Assembly (NCBI GenBank): GCA_900756035.1
Contig: CAAEIR010000219.1
Coordinates: 1-11,416 of the forward strand
Source of the DNA: an uncultured Anaerostipes sp.
Lineage (GTDB): Bacteria; Bacillota; Clostridia; Lachnospirales; Lachnospiraceae
Reading direction: 5' to 3'
Length of the DNA stretch: 11,416 nucleotides
Shown here: positions 1 to 7,844 of the stretch, piece by piece
Numbering within the stretch: position 1 is the stretch's first letter
How the letters are laid out: the number at the start of each line of letters is the position of its first letter
Made by a program: the position numbers and the translations under genes
Notes under the pieces: model-generated
What the model was told of the DNA's origin: nothing
The model's input: the letters and a program-made list of their open reading frames with translations, nothing else
Databases searched by the model: none

Positions 1-47
1 GACAATGTAATTTTACCTTCTTTCATAGTTTTATAGTTTATCAAAAA

Positions 48-85
48 GTGACATTATCTCAAGAGAATCCTAAGGTGACATTATC
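48..85. repeat. 11-bp direct repeat, possible insertion-sequence end
   Basis: GTGACATTATC occurs at 48-58 and again at 75-85, a spacing of 27 bp. No gene is recognisable in bases 1-189. Closely spaced direct repeats near a terminus are known from IS21-family element ends, where they serve as transposase sites. The window starts too close to show a transposase, so that identity is only an inference. The repeat itself is directly visible. Confidence 0.45.
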
Positions 86-97
86 ATAAGTTAATAA

Positions 98-160
98 CAT
101 ACAATATGCATCCTCGTTGACTTCGTTGTATGAAAAAGATATAATATGTGTAGAATATTA
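98..160 (+). promoter_or_regulatory. Inverted repeats around the TA promoter, candidate operator
   Basis: CATACAA (98-104) and TTGTATG (126-132) form a perfect 7-bp inverted repeat that brackets the -35 box. TAATAT (142-147) and ATATTA (155-160) form a 6-bp inverted repeat over the -10 box and the expected transcription start. Phd/YefM antitoxins are known to repress their own operons by binding such palindromes, so these are the natural operator candidates. The second repeat is AT-rich and could be chance. Confidence 0.4.
117..145 (+). promoter_or_regulatory. Sigma-A type promoter of the toxin-antitoxin operon
   Basis: A -35 box TTGACT (117-122) and a perfect -10 box TATAAT (140-145) are separated by exactly 17 bp, and the -10 box lies about 45 bp before the antitoxin start. 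The antitoxin has a strong ribosome site AAAGGAGG (175-182) seven bases before its ATG. This is the strongest promoter by eye in the window. Confidence 0.8.
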
Positions 161-189
161 CTATCCATCCCAACAAAGGAGGTATCTCT

Positions 190-456
190 ATGAATATTCG
201 TCCATCCGCAGCAATCCGCCAGAACTATAACGAGATTGCCGATCTGTGTCGAAAGACCGAAGAACCGATTTTCCTTACCAAGAACGGCGAAGGGGATTTG
301 GTCGTTATGGACATTGAAACTTACAACCGCAGAGAAAAAATGCTGAATCTCCGTGAGGAGTTGCTTGCAGTTGAAGAGGATAGACTTGTGGGAAGAAAAG
401 GTTGTACGCTTGATGAACTGGACGCTTATCTTGATGAAATAATTACAGAGGTGTAG
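190..456 (+). CDS. Type II antitoxin, Phd/YefM family
   Basis: This 88-residue protein is the expected size for a Phd/YefM antitoxin. The N-terminal part (about residues 1-50) carries the family pattern: an opening MNIRPSAAIRQNYNEIA, then EPIFLTKNGEGDLVVMDIE around residues 25-43, matching the usual segment in which a neighbouring gene product is blocked and the protein dimerises to bind DNA. The acidic C-terminal tail (residues 60-88, rich in E and D) is the kind of segment that wraps round and neutralises the toxin. The gene is followed three bases later by a RelE/ParE-type toxin, the classic antitoxin-first order. A promoter and candidate operators lie directly upstream, in keeping with autorepression. 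The start is supported by AAAGGAGG seven bases before the ATG. I did not give a symbol because Phd and YefM subgroups cannot be separated by eye. Confidence 0.88.
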   Translation: MNIRPSAAIRQNYNEIADLCRKTEEPIFLTKNGEGDLVVMDIETYNRREKMLNLREELLAVEEDRLVGRKGCTLDELDAYLDEIITEV

Positions 457-459
457 CAT

Positions 460-780
460 ATGGCAGCAAACAACAAGTATAAAGTTATTATTTCCGATCG
501 AGCAAAAATAATGTTAGGAACACATATCCGTTTTATGGCACAGGTCGATAAACAGGCAGCAGCGGCAAAGAAAAAAGAGAGCATGACAGCATTGCGTTCT
601 TTGTGTCAGATGCCACAGCGTTTTCCTTTCTTTGAAGAACAGTATATCACTCCGAATAAATATCATAAAATGTTTATTGCGAAGTGGTATCTTGTTCTTT
701 ATCAGATTCAGGATAATACGATCTATGTAGAGTATATCCTTGACTGTCGCAAGGAGGATTATAGTTGGCTTATCAAATAG
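460..780 (+). CDS. Type II toxin, RelE/ParE superfamily
   Basis: This 106-residue basic protein starts three bases after the antitoxin stop, with GAGGTG just upstream that overlaps the end of the antitoxin gene, so the two are translated together. The fold pattern fits the RelE/ParE superfamily: a first strand (YKVIISDRAK, about residues 7-16), two helices, then strands including KMFIAKWYLVLYQI (about 69-82) and the closing segment VEYILDCRKEDYSWLI (about 90-105), which is a typical C-terminus in Firmicutes members. RelE-type members cleave ribosome-bound mRNA and ParE-type members poison DNA gyrase; which activity this one has cannot be read from the sequence. It ends only 35 bp from the convergent permease gene, and I saw no clear hairpin terminator between them. 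Confidence 0.87.
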   Translation: MAANNKYKVIISDRAKIMLGTHIRFMAQVDKQAAAAKKKESMTALRSLCQMPQRFPFFEEQYITPNKYHKMFIAKWYLVLYQIQDNTIYVEYILDCRKEDYSWLIK

Positions 781-815
781 CAGCCGAATATCATAATTCA
801 TGCTTTTAAACTTGT

Positions 816-3029
816 CTACATCATCGTATCATCTCGTAAAATCTCGGCCAAATTTATTTTTCGTATGTTGCGCCAGCCAAGGTAATATGCCAATGCCACA
901 GTGCCCCAAATGCCTGACAGAAAAACGGCAATCGGAACAAACGGTGCTTCAGCAAGGAAGGTTCCAACTTCAAGATAACTTGCCTGCAACATAAAACCAA
1001 CGAAAACGATGGTCAGTGGAATCGTAATCAATACCGGACGTCCGGCAATGACCAATGCCTCAATGCAGAACATTTTCCTGATTTCCTGTGGTGTCATACC
1101 GACAGACATATATCTGGCAAATTCTCTCTTTCTCTGACGCACAAAACCAAGTGTATTCGAAAACACATTGCCGATGCCAATCATGGCAAGAAGTACACAA
1201 AAACCTCCCAGAATCGTCATCATTCCCTGGATCTGCTTGTCATTGGCTTCCTGTTCCTGAATACGATTCTCACTTTCTGTTATATGATTTTCCCCTATAA
1301 CTTGAGTAACTGCTTTTTGCAGTTTATTCAGTTCTTCTACTGTGCTATTTTCATTGCCCAGAACACAAATATATGTGTCGTCTTCGTATCCCGCAATCTG
1401 TCCTTTCATCTCTTTCCACAAAGATGCCGGAACAAAATGAACGATTTCATAAGAATCGGATTTCCCATATTCCTCTCTCAAGACAGGAACTTTTTCTGTA
1501 TAAGATAAAACAGGAATTTCCACCATCACTTCTTCTTTACCTGACCATCTTAATATACTAGTGGCATTTTCACCTTTTAGATAAGGCATATACACCGGAT
1601 GTCGAAAATCCGGATTTGTCACGTCACGTATCTGATTTCTGATAATTACTCCGTCAAGCTGTGGTGTAACCCCAATCTGTTCACAGTATGCCCGAAAACT
1701 TACATCATCCAAAACGATAATCAGAGCGTTTACCAGCCAGCCATTCTCTGTTTCTTCTGCATAATTACCAGAAGCATGTGAAAAACCGCCAAACCCTTTC
1801 ATTTCCGAACTCATTTCATTTTCTGTGACAAGTCTTTTTGCTGTCGCTTTTTGATATGCAATCGCATTTTTTACACCGGAAAGCTCTCGGATTTCTTTCA
1901 TTTCTTCAAGGGAATCTACTTCCGTATCTTTCACCGTAATCATTACGTCCCATGTATCCTGATAACGTTCAAAATATGTTTCCCTTGTACTGATTCCCGA
2001 CATGGTAAAAAAGCACTGCATCATTGTAAATGCCATAAAAGAAAGTATTAAACTAAGCGATGCTGTTCTCAGGGCTTTTCGCTGTGCTTTCAGTGCATTC
2101 CCTGCCAATTCCCCTTCTATTCCAAACAGTAACCTAAGAAACGGTGATTTTTTCCTGCGTCTTAACTGTAATTCACTTGCATTTTTAATTGCCTCAAGCG
2201 GTGTCAGTTTGCTCAATTTCCTGGCAGGCAGCCAGGCAGAAATCCATACCGTCAGAATCGTTACACCGAGCGTGGCAGCCAGTACAAACGGATGATATCC
2301 AAAAACTGCCTCATGTCTGCCGGCTGTGCCACTGCCCAACAAAATATTTATCATATGTAAAAGCCCCATACTAATTACAATGCCCAATAAATTCCCAAGA
2401 ATAACCGGTACGGCACACAACGCTGCTGCCTCCTGCAAAAGGCATGACCGTATCTGTTTCGGAGTAGCTCCGATGCTGGACAAAATACCAAACTGATGGA
2501 TTCGTGTATTCATAGATACTGCAAAAGAATTATGTATGATAACAATCAACGAAAATGATGTCATTGCCGTTATCAGTATAAATAGCGGAAATAACAGTCT
2601 TGGTGCCGTATCCTGCGGATCACGTACTAAATACATTGCCAAAAGCTCATGGTTATATGTAACATTTTCCGGGGCTGCTCTCACCGATTCGGCAATTTTA
2701 GGAGTGTCTTTCAGAACATTTCCCATATCATCAAAATAAATATCTATAACTTTTTGCTGATTTTTACTTTTCTCCTCATTTATCACTACAGCTTTTACAT
2801 TCGCAAATCTTTTTATCGTTTCTATATCTTCTTTATCAAATTCTCCTGCAATACGACTCTGCCAACGGCCTTCTTCCAGTTCGATTCTCTCAACTTCGTA
2901 CTTCCATGTGTTATAAAACAATCCACATAATAATGATAAAAACAACGCTGAAATAAAGGCAGCAATCATAACAGAGATGCCGGATAAACGATTATTTTTA
3001 ATATATCCCAATGAATAATCTCTCCACAT
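816..3029 (-). CDS. ABC transporter permease, FtsX-like, two repeats
   Basis: An approximately 737-residue integral membrane protein built from two FtsX/MacB-type halves. Predicted helices, numbered from an ATG at 3035: TM1 about 18-42, then an extracellular domain of about 100 residues, TM2 about 147-172, TM3 205-232, TM4 248-270 and TM5 322-345. A large extracellular domain of about 260 residues follows, then TM6-TM8 in the last 130 residues. The cytoplasmic coupling motif occurs twice (FGILSSIGATPKQIR near 182 and EFARYMSVGMTPQEIR near 645). With 8 helices it differs from BceB-type bacitracin permeases, which have 10. The partner ATPase lies immediately upstream and a two-component system precedes it. 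The ATG at 3035 overlaps the ATPase stop (TAATG) but sits only 2 bases from GGAGG; the ATG at 3029 has a spacing of 8 and gives MWRDYS, so I prefer it. The substrate is unknown; antimicrobial peptides or envelope lipids are usual for the family. Confidence 0.88.
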   Translation of the reverse strand: MWRDYSLGYIKNNRLSGISVMIAAFISALFLSLLCGLFYNTWKYEVERIELEEGRWQSRIAGEFDKEDIETIKRFANVKAVVINEEKSKNQQKVIDIYFDDMGNVLKDTPKIAESVRAAPENVTYNHELLAMYLVRDPQDTAPRLLFPLFILITAMTSFSLIVIIHNSFAVSMNTRIHQFGILSSIGATPKQIRSCLLQEAAALCAVPVILGNLLGIVISMGLLHMINILLGSGTAGRHEAVFGYHPFVLAATLGVTILTVWISAWLPARKLSKLTPLEAIKNASELQLRRRKKSPFLRLLFGIEGELAGNALKAQRKALRTASLSLILSFMAFTMMQCFFTMSGISTRETYFERYQDTWDVMITVKDTEVDSLEEMKEIRELSGVKNAIAYQKATAKRLVTENEMSSEMKGFGGFSHASGNYAEETENGWLVNALIIVLDDVSFRAYCEQIGVTPQLDGVIIRNQIRDVTNPDFRHPVYMPYLKGENATSILRWSGKEEVMVEIPVLSYTEKVPVLREEYGKSDSYEIVHFVPASLWKEMKGQIAGYEDDTYICVLGNENSTVEELNKLQKAVTQVIGENHITESENRIQEQEANDKQIQGMMTILGGFCVLLAMIGIGNVFSNTLGFVRQRKREFARYMSVGMTPQEIRKMFCIEALVIAGRPVLITIPLTIVFVGFMLQASYLEVGTFLAEAPFVPIAVFLSGIWGTVALAYYLGWRNIRKINLAEILRDDTMM

Positions 3030-3034
3030 ATTCA

Positions 3035-3715
3035 TTACCTCCGCCGTTCATCACTTTTGATTTTGCCGTCTTCTATGGTTATGATACGATCTGCCTCTAA
3101 CGCTGCCTTTTCATCATGTGTAATCAGCAAAATCGTCTGTTCCAGATTTCGGTTGGACAGCTTCAGCAGATCAACAATCTCTTTGGAATTTTTCTGGTCT
3201 AAATTTCCTGTCGGTTCATCAGCTAAAAGCAGTGCCGGACGATAAATCAAAGAACGGGCAATCGCAACTCTCTGCTGTTGTCCTCCTGATAACTGATTGG
3301 GTAAAACGTCAAGCTTGTCAGCAATTCCAAGAGAATTCACCACCTTCTCGAAATATTCATTATTTGGCTTTTTCTTATCAAGTGCAAGGGGCATAAGAAT
3401 ATTTTTCCGTACCGTAAGCGTAGGGATTAAATTATAAAACTGATATACCAAACCAACTTTTCTTCTTCTAAAAATTGCTGCCTGTGTCGGATTCAATTTC
3501 GAAAGATCTGTGCCGTCTATTATAACTTTTCCACTTGTAGGTTTGTCTACACTTCCTAAAATATGCAGCAGCGTAGATTTTCCTGAACCTGACGCTCCGA
3601 CAATGGCTGCAAATTCCCCCTTACTGATTTTCAAGTCAATTCCATCCAATGCAGTCACCTGATGATTCCCAGAACCATATATTTTGCAAATTTTTTCACA
3701 CACTAAAATATCCAT
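3035..3715 (-). CDS. ABC transporter ATP-binding protein, MacB/LolD type
   Basis: A 226-residue nucleotide-binding subunit with every expected motif: Walker A GASGSGKST at residues 40-48, Q-loop Q92 (YQFYNL), signature LSGGQ at 142-146, Walker B LLLADE at 162-167 and the switch histidine H200. The NLIPTLTVRKN stretch after the Q-loop and the GNLD D-loop are typical of the MacB/LolD/BceA group, which powers FtsX-like permeases by mechanotransmission rather than classical import. A ribosome site AAGGAGG lies ten bases before the ATG. The gene ends in TAATG with the permease start region, so the two subunits are surely made together. A 69-bp gap separates it from the kinase gene; no convincing terminator or promoter was seen there, so it may be co-transcribed with the two-component system. 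Confidence 0.93.
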   Translation of the reverse strand: MDILVCEKICKIYGSGNHQVTALDGIDLKISKGEFAAIVGASGSGKSTLLHILGSVDKPTSGKVIIDGTDLSKLNPTQAAIFRRRKVGLVYQFYNLIPTLTVRKNILMPLALDKKKPNNEYFEKVVNSLGIADKLDVLPNQLSGGQQQRVAIARSLIYRPALLLADEPTGNLDQKNSKEIVDLLKLSNRNLEQTILLITHDEKAALEADRIITIEDGKIKSDERRR

Positions 3716-3784
3716 TCCGTTGTTTCCTCCTTCTGTGGATTTTTGAAACTCCTTATCATTACTATATCAAATGAAAATTACAAC

Positions 3785-4969
3785 TCAGTGACAGTAAAAG
3801 CGAATTTCAAAACAAGCGCCACCCTCCGGCATATTTTTAGCGTGTATTGTTCCATTTTGTCTTTCGATAATCTCTTTTGCCAGTGCTAATCCTATTCCTA
3901 TCCCTCCCGTACAGGCATTTTTTCCCCGATAAAATCTTTCAAAAAGATGTGGAATATCCTCTTTGTCAAATCCATTTCCTTCATCCCAAATCAGAATTTC
4001 CGTATATAGCGGATTTTGTCCATAAGTACAATGTATCGTTCCACCCCTGTTATGTTCCATACAGTTTTTCATCAGATTTATAACCGCCTCCATTGTCCAC
4101 TCCAAATCGGCTGTTATCGCCATTTCTCCCAACTCCGGAATGTCCATAGATGTTCCGGACTCTGCCAGTAATTCCTGCAAATTATCTGCCGCAAGAACAA
4201 TGACTGTTAAAACATCTATTTCTGATTTTTGAAGAACCAATGTCCCTGCATCAAACCGGGACAGCAAAAGCAGTCCTTCCTCCAAACGGGTTAACCTTAA
4301 AAGCTGATTTTGTATTTTTTCTGACTGTTCCTGCCGATTTTCTTTTCCCATAGTCTGCAAGGACAAAGAAATCGCAGTAATCGGCGTCTTGATTTGATGC
4401 GCAATATTGTATAAATTTTCGGCAAAACTATTTTTCACCTGAACTGCTTTATCCTTTGTCTGATATAAGAATGTCACTGTCTTGTAAATTTCATCTTCCA
4501 GCTTAGAAAAATCATCTTCTCCTGTAGCAGACAGAATCTCCGCTTTTCCTGTATTTACCCGTTCTAAATACTCAGCCACCGCTCGAATACGCAAAGTTTC
4601 CATCCTGTTCCGATATAAAAAAGTAATGATAAATAAAAAAGTCCCCACCAAAAATCCTATAATCGCAAAATGTACATTTTTCATATAAGGCAAAACAGAA
4701 AAGTCCGTCATATCATATCCCCATTCAGATAAAACATTGCGTCCCAATGCATCGGCAACATTTCCGCTTGTATATTCTTTTAATGACATAGAAATTAGTT
4801 TCTCTGATTCCGGTTCCTGCCGAAGCATCACACCACAGATTTCATTTAATGTATCAAATTGAATCTGGTTGTAATATCTGGATGTCAACAGCACAGAAAT
4901 CACAGCAGCCATAAGGCTGACAGACAGAACAAACCCTATTGTTATCAATATATTCTTTCTCCCACTCAT
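3785..4969 (-). CDS. Sensor histidine kinase, membrane-bound
   Basis: A 394-residue kinase starting at the ATG at 4969. TM1 spans about residues 8-29, a short extracellular sensor of about 70 residues follows, and TM2 spans about 99-119. The DHp helix has the phospho-acceptor H191 (NIAHQIKTPI). The ATPase domain shows an N-box asparagine near N302 (LMKNCMEH), G1 DEGNGF at 329-334, F-box FERFYRG around 343-349 and G2 GIGIGLALAK at 356-365. An upstream in-frame ATG would add 16 residues, but ATG 4969 overlaps the regulator stop as ATGA and has GGAGG seven bases before it, which decides the start. The extracellular sensor is larger than in BceS-type kinases, which have almost none, so it could bind a ligand directly rather than sense transporter flux. 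Confidence 0.93.
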   Translation of the reverse strand: MSGRKNILITIGFVLSVSLMAAVISVLLTSRYYNQIQFDTLNEICGVMLRQEPESEKLISMSLKEYTSGNVADALGRNVLSEWGYDMTDFSVLPYMKNVHFAIIGFLVGTFLFIITFLYRNRMETLRIRAVAEYLERVNTGKAEILSATGEDDFSKLEDEIYKTVTFLYQTKDKAVQVKNSFAENLYNIAHQIKTPITAISLSLQTMGKENRQEQSEKIQNQLLRLTRLEEGLLLLSRFDAGTLVLQKSEIDVLTVIVLAADNLQELLAESGTSMDIPELGEMAITADLEWTMEAVINLMKNCMEHNRGGTIHCTYGQNPLYTEILIWDEGNGFDKEDIPHLFERFYRGKNACTGGIGIGLALAKEIIERQNGTIHAKNMPEGGACFEIRFYCH

Positions 4970-5637
4970 ATTGTATCCTCCATGCGATATCCAATGCTCC
5001 TGACTGTTTTCAGACAAGCAGGATGATAAAGTTTATCCCGTAAACGCTTCATCGTAACCGTTAACGTATTGTTATTTACATAATTTCCATTCACATCCCA
5101 TACTTGCTCCAAAATTTTCTCTCGTGTGACAGTCTTTCCCTTATTCTGTATCAAATATAAAAGTAGTTGATACTCGATCGCGCTTACATTTATTTCTTCG
5201 GAATGGTAAGAAACTGTCTGACGGTTCTGGTCTATTCTGATTCCGTCACAAGAAAGATACCGTTCTGCAACATTTCCGCTTCTGCGAAGTAATGCCAATA
5301 TCCGAAAATATAGCACTTCCAGTTCAAATGGTTTTACCACATAATCATCAGCGCCGCTTTGAAAACCCGAAACAATATCATTCGAATCTCCTCTGACGGT
5401 AATAAAAATGAGCGGAAGCTCTCTCCAATTTCTGCGTATCCACTGACACAAATTATCTCCTCGTCCATCCGGCATATTCCAGTCTACCAAAACAATACCG
5501 GGGATATGATCCCTCAACATTTGCTTTGCATCTGCTATTGTTTCTAAAATTCTTACTTTACATCCCCTCTGTTCAAGATCGTCCTTTACCATCCGGGCAA
5601 TATTTTCATCATCTTCAACATAATAAACTTCTATCAT
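4966..5637 (-). CDS. Response regulator, OmpR/PhoB family
   Basis: A 223-residue regulator with an N-terminal receiver domain (about 1-115) and a C-terminal winged helix (about 130-220). The receiver has the acidic cluster E8/D9/D10, phospho-acceptor D52 (LVDWNMP), switch T80 and conserved K102 (VKPF). The winged-helix part ends in the usual recognition-helix and wing pattern (VNNNTLTVTMKRLRDKL, then VRSIGYRM). It is the first gene of the four-gene module, and its stop overlaps the kinase start. A GGAGG lies nine bases before the ATG, and a plausible sigma-A promoter precedes it. It probably controls the ABC genes directly downstream, as in similar modules; this is inferred from gene order only. 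Confidence 0.94.
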   Translation of the reverse strand: MIEVYYVEDDENIARMVKDDLEQRGCKVRILETIADAKQMLRDHIPGIVLVDWNMPDGRGDNLCQWIRRNWRELPLIFITVRGDSNDIVSGFQSGADDYVVKPFELEVLYFRILALLRRSGNVAERYLSCDGIRIDQNRQTVSYHSEEINVSAIEYQLLLYLIQNKGKTVTREKILEQVWDVNGNYVNNNTLTVTMKRLRDKLYHPACLKTVRSIGYRMEDTI

Positions 5638-5660
5638 TTTTTCGTACCTCCGACATATCC

Positions 5661-5689
5661 ATTATATTTTTTGCAGTTCTATCCCGCAA
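5661..5689 (-). promoter_or_regulatory. Putative promoter of the regulator-kinase-ABC operon
   Basis: On the minus strand TTGCGG (5684-5689) and TATAAT (5661-5666) are spaced by 17 bp, and the -10 box ends 23 bp before the regulator start codon. The -10 box is perfect and the -35 box is weak (TTG conserved). The weak -35 box would suit activation by the regulator itself, but no clear repeat was identified. Confidence 0.55.
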
Positions 5690-5690
5690 G

Positions 5691-5722
5691 ATAATAAAGC
5701 GCCTGCCATTTCTGACAAACGC
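5691..5722 (-). terminator. Intrinsic terminator after the yjbR-like fragment
   Basis: In minus-strand RNA a 10-bp stem (GCGUUUGUCA with UGGCAGGCGC, several G-U pairs, no mismatch) closes a GAAA tetraloop and is followed by UUUAUUAU. On the plus strand the wobble pairs become A-C mismatches, so it works for minus-strand transcripts. It insulates the two-component operon from the decayed genes upstream. Confidence 0.75.
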
Positions 5723-5743
5723 CTATGTATTGTCCTTATTCAG

Positions 5744-5935
5744 TTATTTCTTTCCTACAATCAAATCATAGCTTTCAGCAATCATACGCTTGATATCTTT
5801 ATCTGGGATTGTACCATCCAGAATAATCGAATTCCAATGTTCTTTATTTTGATGGTACCCCGTCAAAACAGATGAATAAGTATTTCTCCAAAAGTCTCTC
5901 CATTCCGGGTCTACTTTCACTCCTGATTCATATTT
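5744..5935 (-). pseudogene. MmcQ/YjbR-like protein, C-terminal fragment
   Basis: Sixty-three codons in one minus frame read as the C-terminal half of a MmcQ/YjbR-fold protein. The conserved core HWNSIILDGTIPDKDIKRM is followed by IAESYDLIVGKK and a stop. Complete family members are usually about 110-120 residues. The frame is closed by TAA directly upstream of the first recognisable codon, and no start codon with a ribosome site is present, so the N-terminal half is gone. The break lies about 40 bp from the amylase stop, which points to a deletion or insertion at that point. The family's function is poorly defined (DNA-binding-like fold). An intact terminator follows it. Confidence 0.8.
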
Positions 5936-5973
5936 TTAACTTGACAGCACAGACTCTGCCTTAATCCTTTTAT

Positions 5974-7673
5974 TTATTTGAAACTTCTAATCCAGTTAAG
6001 TAACGAACCGTGATGTATATTTTGTGTGACGTCAAGTTTCATCCGCTCCGTCACCGGACCATTCTTACGCATTTTCTCAAGAATCCCTTCCTGAAGCTCC
6101 GGGATGCTCATCTCTTCATACGGCTTGCTCCAGTCTACCGTAATCTGCTCTGCAGTCTCTTCCTGCTCAGAAGCTGTTTCCGCCTTCTGTGGCTCTGAAG
6201 CTTCCACGGTTTCCACCGTTGTTACTTCTTCCGGTTCTTCTGCTCTTACTGGCTCTGCTACAGCTTCCGGCTGAGAAATCTCTTGCTTTTCCACCGGTTC
6301 AATCGATTTCATCACAGGTTCAAAAGTTTCTTTCCCTGTATATGGAACCCAGATCTCTCCTGAGTTTGCTTTCACATTTACATTGATACAGCCTCCATTT
6401 ACGGAAACCTTATGACCAGAGAGAGCACCGATATATTCTGCTGCATTACCAGCCGGAAGATTCATCTGTATGTCACCATTCTCATTATTAACCGTCACGA
6501 TCACGCTCCGACTCTCATAGTTTCTGGAAAAAGCATAATGTCCCGTCTGCAGTTCAAGCTCTTTATAATCCCCGTAGGAAAGTTCTGGTATGCTCTGACG
6601 AATCTTGCCAAGTGCCGCAATCAATGAGGTACATGCCTTTTCCTTTATTGCGTCCTGATAATCTTCAATCTTTAATGCCGGTCTGAGTGAATCATCCGAG
6701 AATCTCTCTTTTTTTCCTTCGATACCAAATTCAGAGCCATAATAGAGGGAAGGAACACCCGGCAATGTATACATTAAAATGTGTACCGGTGCAAAATGCG
6801 CCTTATTGTCCAGCTTTGTATAAATTCTTTCCACATCGTGGTTGTCCACGAAATTGTATAATTTCAGACGGCTACCGCCCATTTCATAGAGACGTCTTAC
6901 CGTATGTGCAATTTCAAAATAGTTGTGATCGTTATGTCCGGAATAAAGCGCCTTATGAAGCTGGTAATTTGTCACGGAATGGAGGGTTCCTTCATTGACC
7001 CAGCGGCTGTAATCTCCGTGGATTACCTCTCCCATCAGCCAGAAATCCTCCTTCACTTTATTAGCAGTCTGACGAAGTGCCTGCATATAGGAAAAATCAA
7101 GAACATCCGCTGCATCAAGACGGATTCCGTCAATATCAAATTCACTTACCCAGAAACGGATGACATCACAGATGTAATCGCTCACTGCCGGATTATGCTG
7201 GTTCAATTTAATGAGCAGATCGTAACCTCCCCAGTTGTCATAGGAAAATCCATCATTATGTTCATTGTTTCCCCAGAAATTCACATTACAGTACCAGTCT
7301 TTATAATGGGAATTTTCCCGATTCTTCTTAATATCCTGAAACGCAAAAAAATCACGTCCCGTATGGTTAAATACACCATCGAGAATGACACGGATTCCTT
7401 GCCTGTGACACTCTTTCACAAATGCAGTCAGATCCTCATTTGTTCCAAGTCTGCTGTCCAGTTTTTTATAATCTGTCGTCTCGTAACCGTGTCCTACCGA
7501 TTCAAAAAGCGGATCGATGTAAAGTGATTACACCCTAATTCCCTGATGTGTGAAATCCACGGCACCAACATGTTCAATCTGTGCTCCGGCTCCCCGTATT
7601 CATTCTGTTTTGGTGCCCCAGTAAGCCCTAAAGGATAAATATGGTAAAAAACCGCCTCATCATACCATGCCAT
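5974..7673 (-). pseudogene. GH13 alpha-amylase family enzyme, frameshifted
   Basis: A cytoplasmic GH13 glycosidase in two frames. Codons 1-49 start at the ATG at 7673 (AGGAAGG about 9 bases upstream; opening MAWYDEAVFYHIYPLG) and run to ELGCN at 7527. The continuation LYIDPLFESVGHGYETTDY begins at 7524 in another frame, and restoring one base between 7526 and 7527 joins them as GCN-A-LYIDP, giving about 566 residues. The longest open part (start 7419, 481 codons) still holds the catalytic set, numbered from that codon: region I DGVFNHTG at 14-21, nucleophile D102 (GIRLDAAD), acid/base E131 (LMGEVIHG) and D195 (VDNHD). Without the N-terminus the barrel lacks its first strand, so the 481-residue piece is unlikely to work. 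After a beta-sandwich there is an acidic E/P-rich linker (about 370-428) and a C-terminal helical domain. There is no signal peptide. A sequencing error is the alternative. Confidence 0.88.
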
Positions 7674-7715
7674 TTCAGTTTACCTTCCTTGTATTACGTA
7701 CTATTTGATGTTTTT

Positions 7716-7744
7716 ATTTTACACTTGAAAAACAGTTTTTACAA
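7716..7744 (-). promoter_or_regulatory. Putative amylase promoter with overlapping inverted repeat
   Basis: On the minus strand TTGTAA (7739-7744) and TAAAAT (7716-7721) are spaced by 17 bp, about 43 bp before the amylase ATG. A perfect 7-bp inverted repeat, TTGAAAA (7725-7731) and TTTTCAA (7748-7754), straddles the -35 box and spacer and could be a repressor site. The region is AT-rich, so the repeat may be chance. Confidence 0.5.
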
Positions 7745-7750
7745 CGATTT

Positions 7751-7819
7751 TCAAATAACTACAGCTTTTGTGGCAGTACCTGCAAAACCATTACGTACCT
7801 GTCCAAGAGATTCAAATTT
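7751..7819 (-). pseudogene. Possible C-terminal tail of an oxidoreductase-like gene
   Basis: Minus-strand codons from about 7819 read KFESLGQVRNGFAGTATKAVVI followed by TGA. The run of Gly, Ala and a closing Val-Ile resembles the last strand of zinc-type alcohol dehydrogenases and related oxidoreductases, which often end in a KVVI-like segment. Upstream the frame runs into the terminator of the zinc-ribbon fragment, so nothing more of the gene remains. It is only some 22 codons, and the match is by general feel, not by a diagnostic motif. Bases 7820-7844 hold nothing recognisable. Confidence 0.25.
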
Positions 7820-7844
7820 ATAACAGCTCCTAAAAAATGAGTAG

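Noticed and set aside
91..459. 122-codon minus-strand frame over the antitoxin
   Set aside because: Antisense to a well-supported toxin-antitoxin gene with its own promoter and ribosome site.
4970..5017. Longer histidine kinase start at 5017
   Set aside because: The extra 16 residues overlap the regulator gene and do not resemble a kinase N-terminus. The ATG at 4969 has both the ATGA overlap and GGAGG at the right distance.
5936..5973. Hairpin between the amylase and yjbR-like fragment as a terminator
   Set aside because: Only about five pairs (GGCAG with CUGUC, one G-U) and no proper U-tract. Too weak to annotate.
7417..7419. ATG at 7419 as the true amylase start
   Set aside because: Homologous sequence (LYIDPLFES to LTAFV) continues upstream of it in frame, and the first barrel strand would be missing. 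The true start is at 7673 with a good ribosome site.
6904..7527. 207-codon open frame on the plus strand opposite the amylase
   Set aside because: It lies antisense to clearly homologous GH13 coding sequence, has no ribosome site and shows no family resemblance. The openness is a by-product of amylase codon use.
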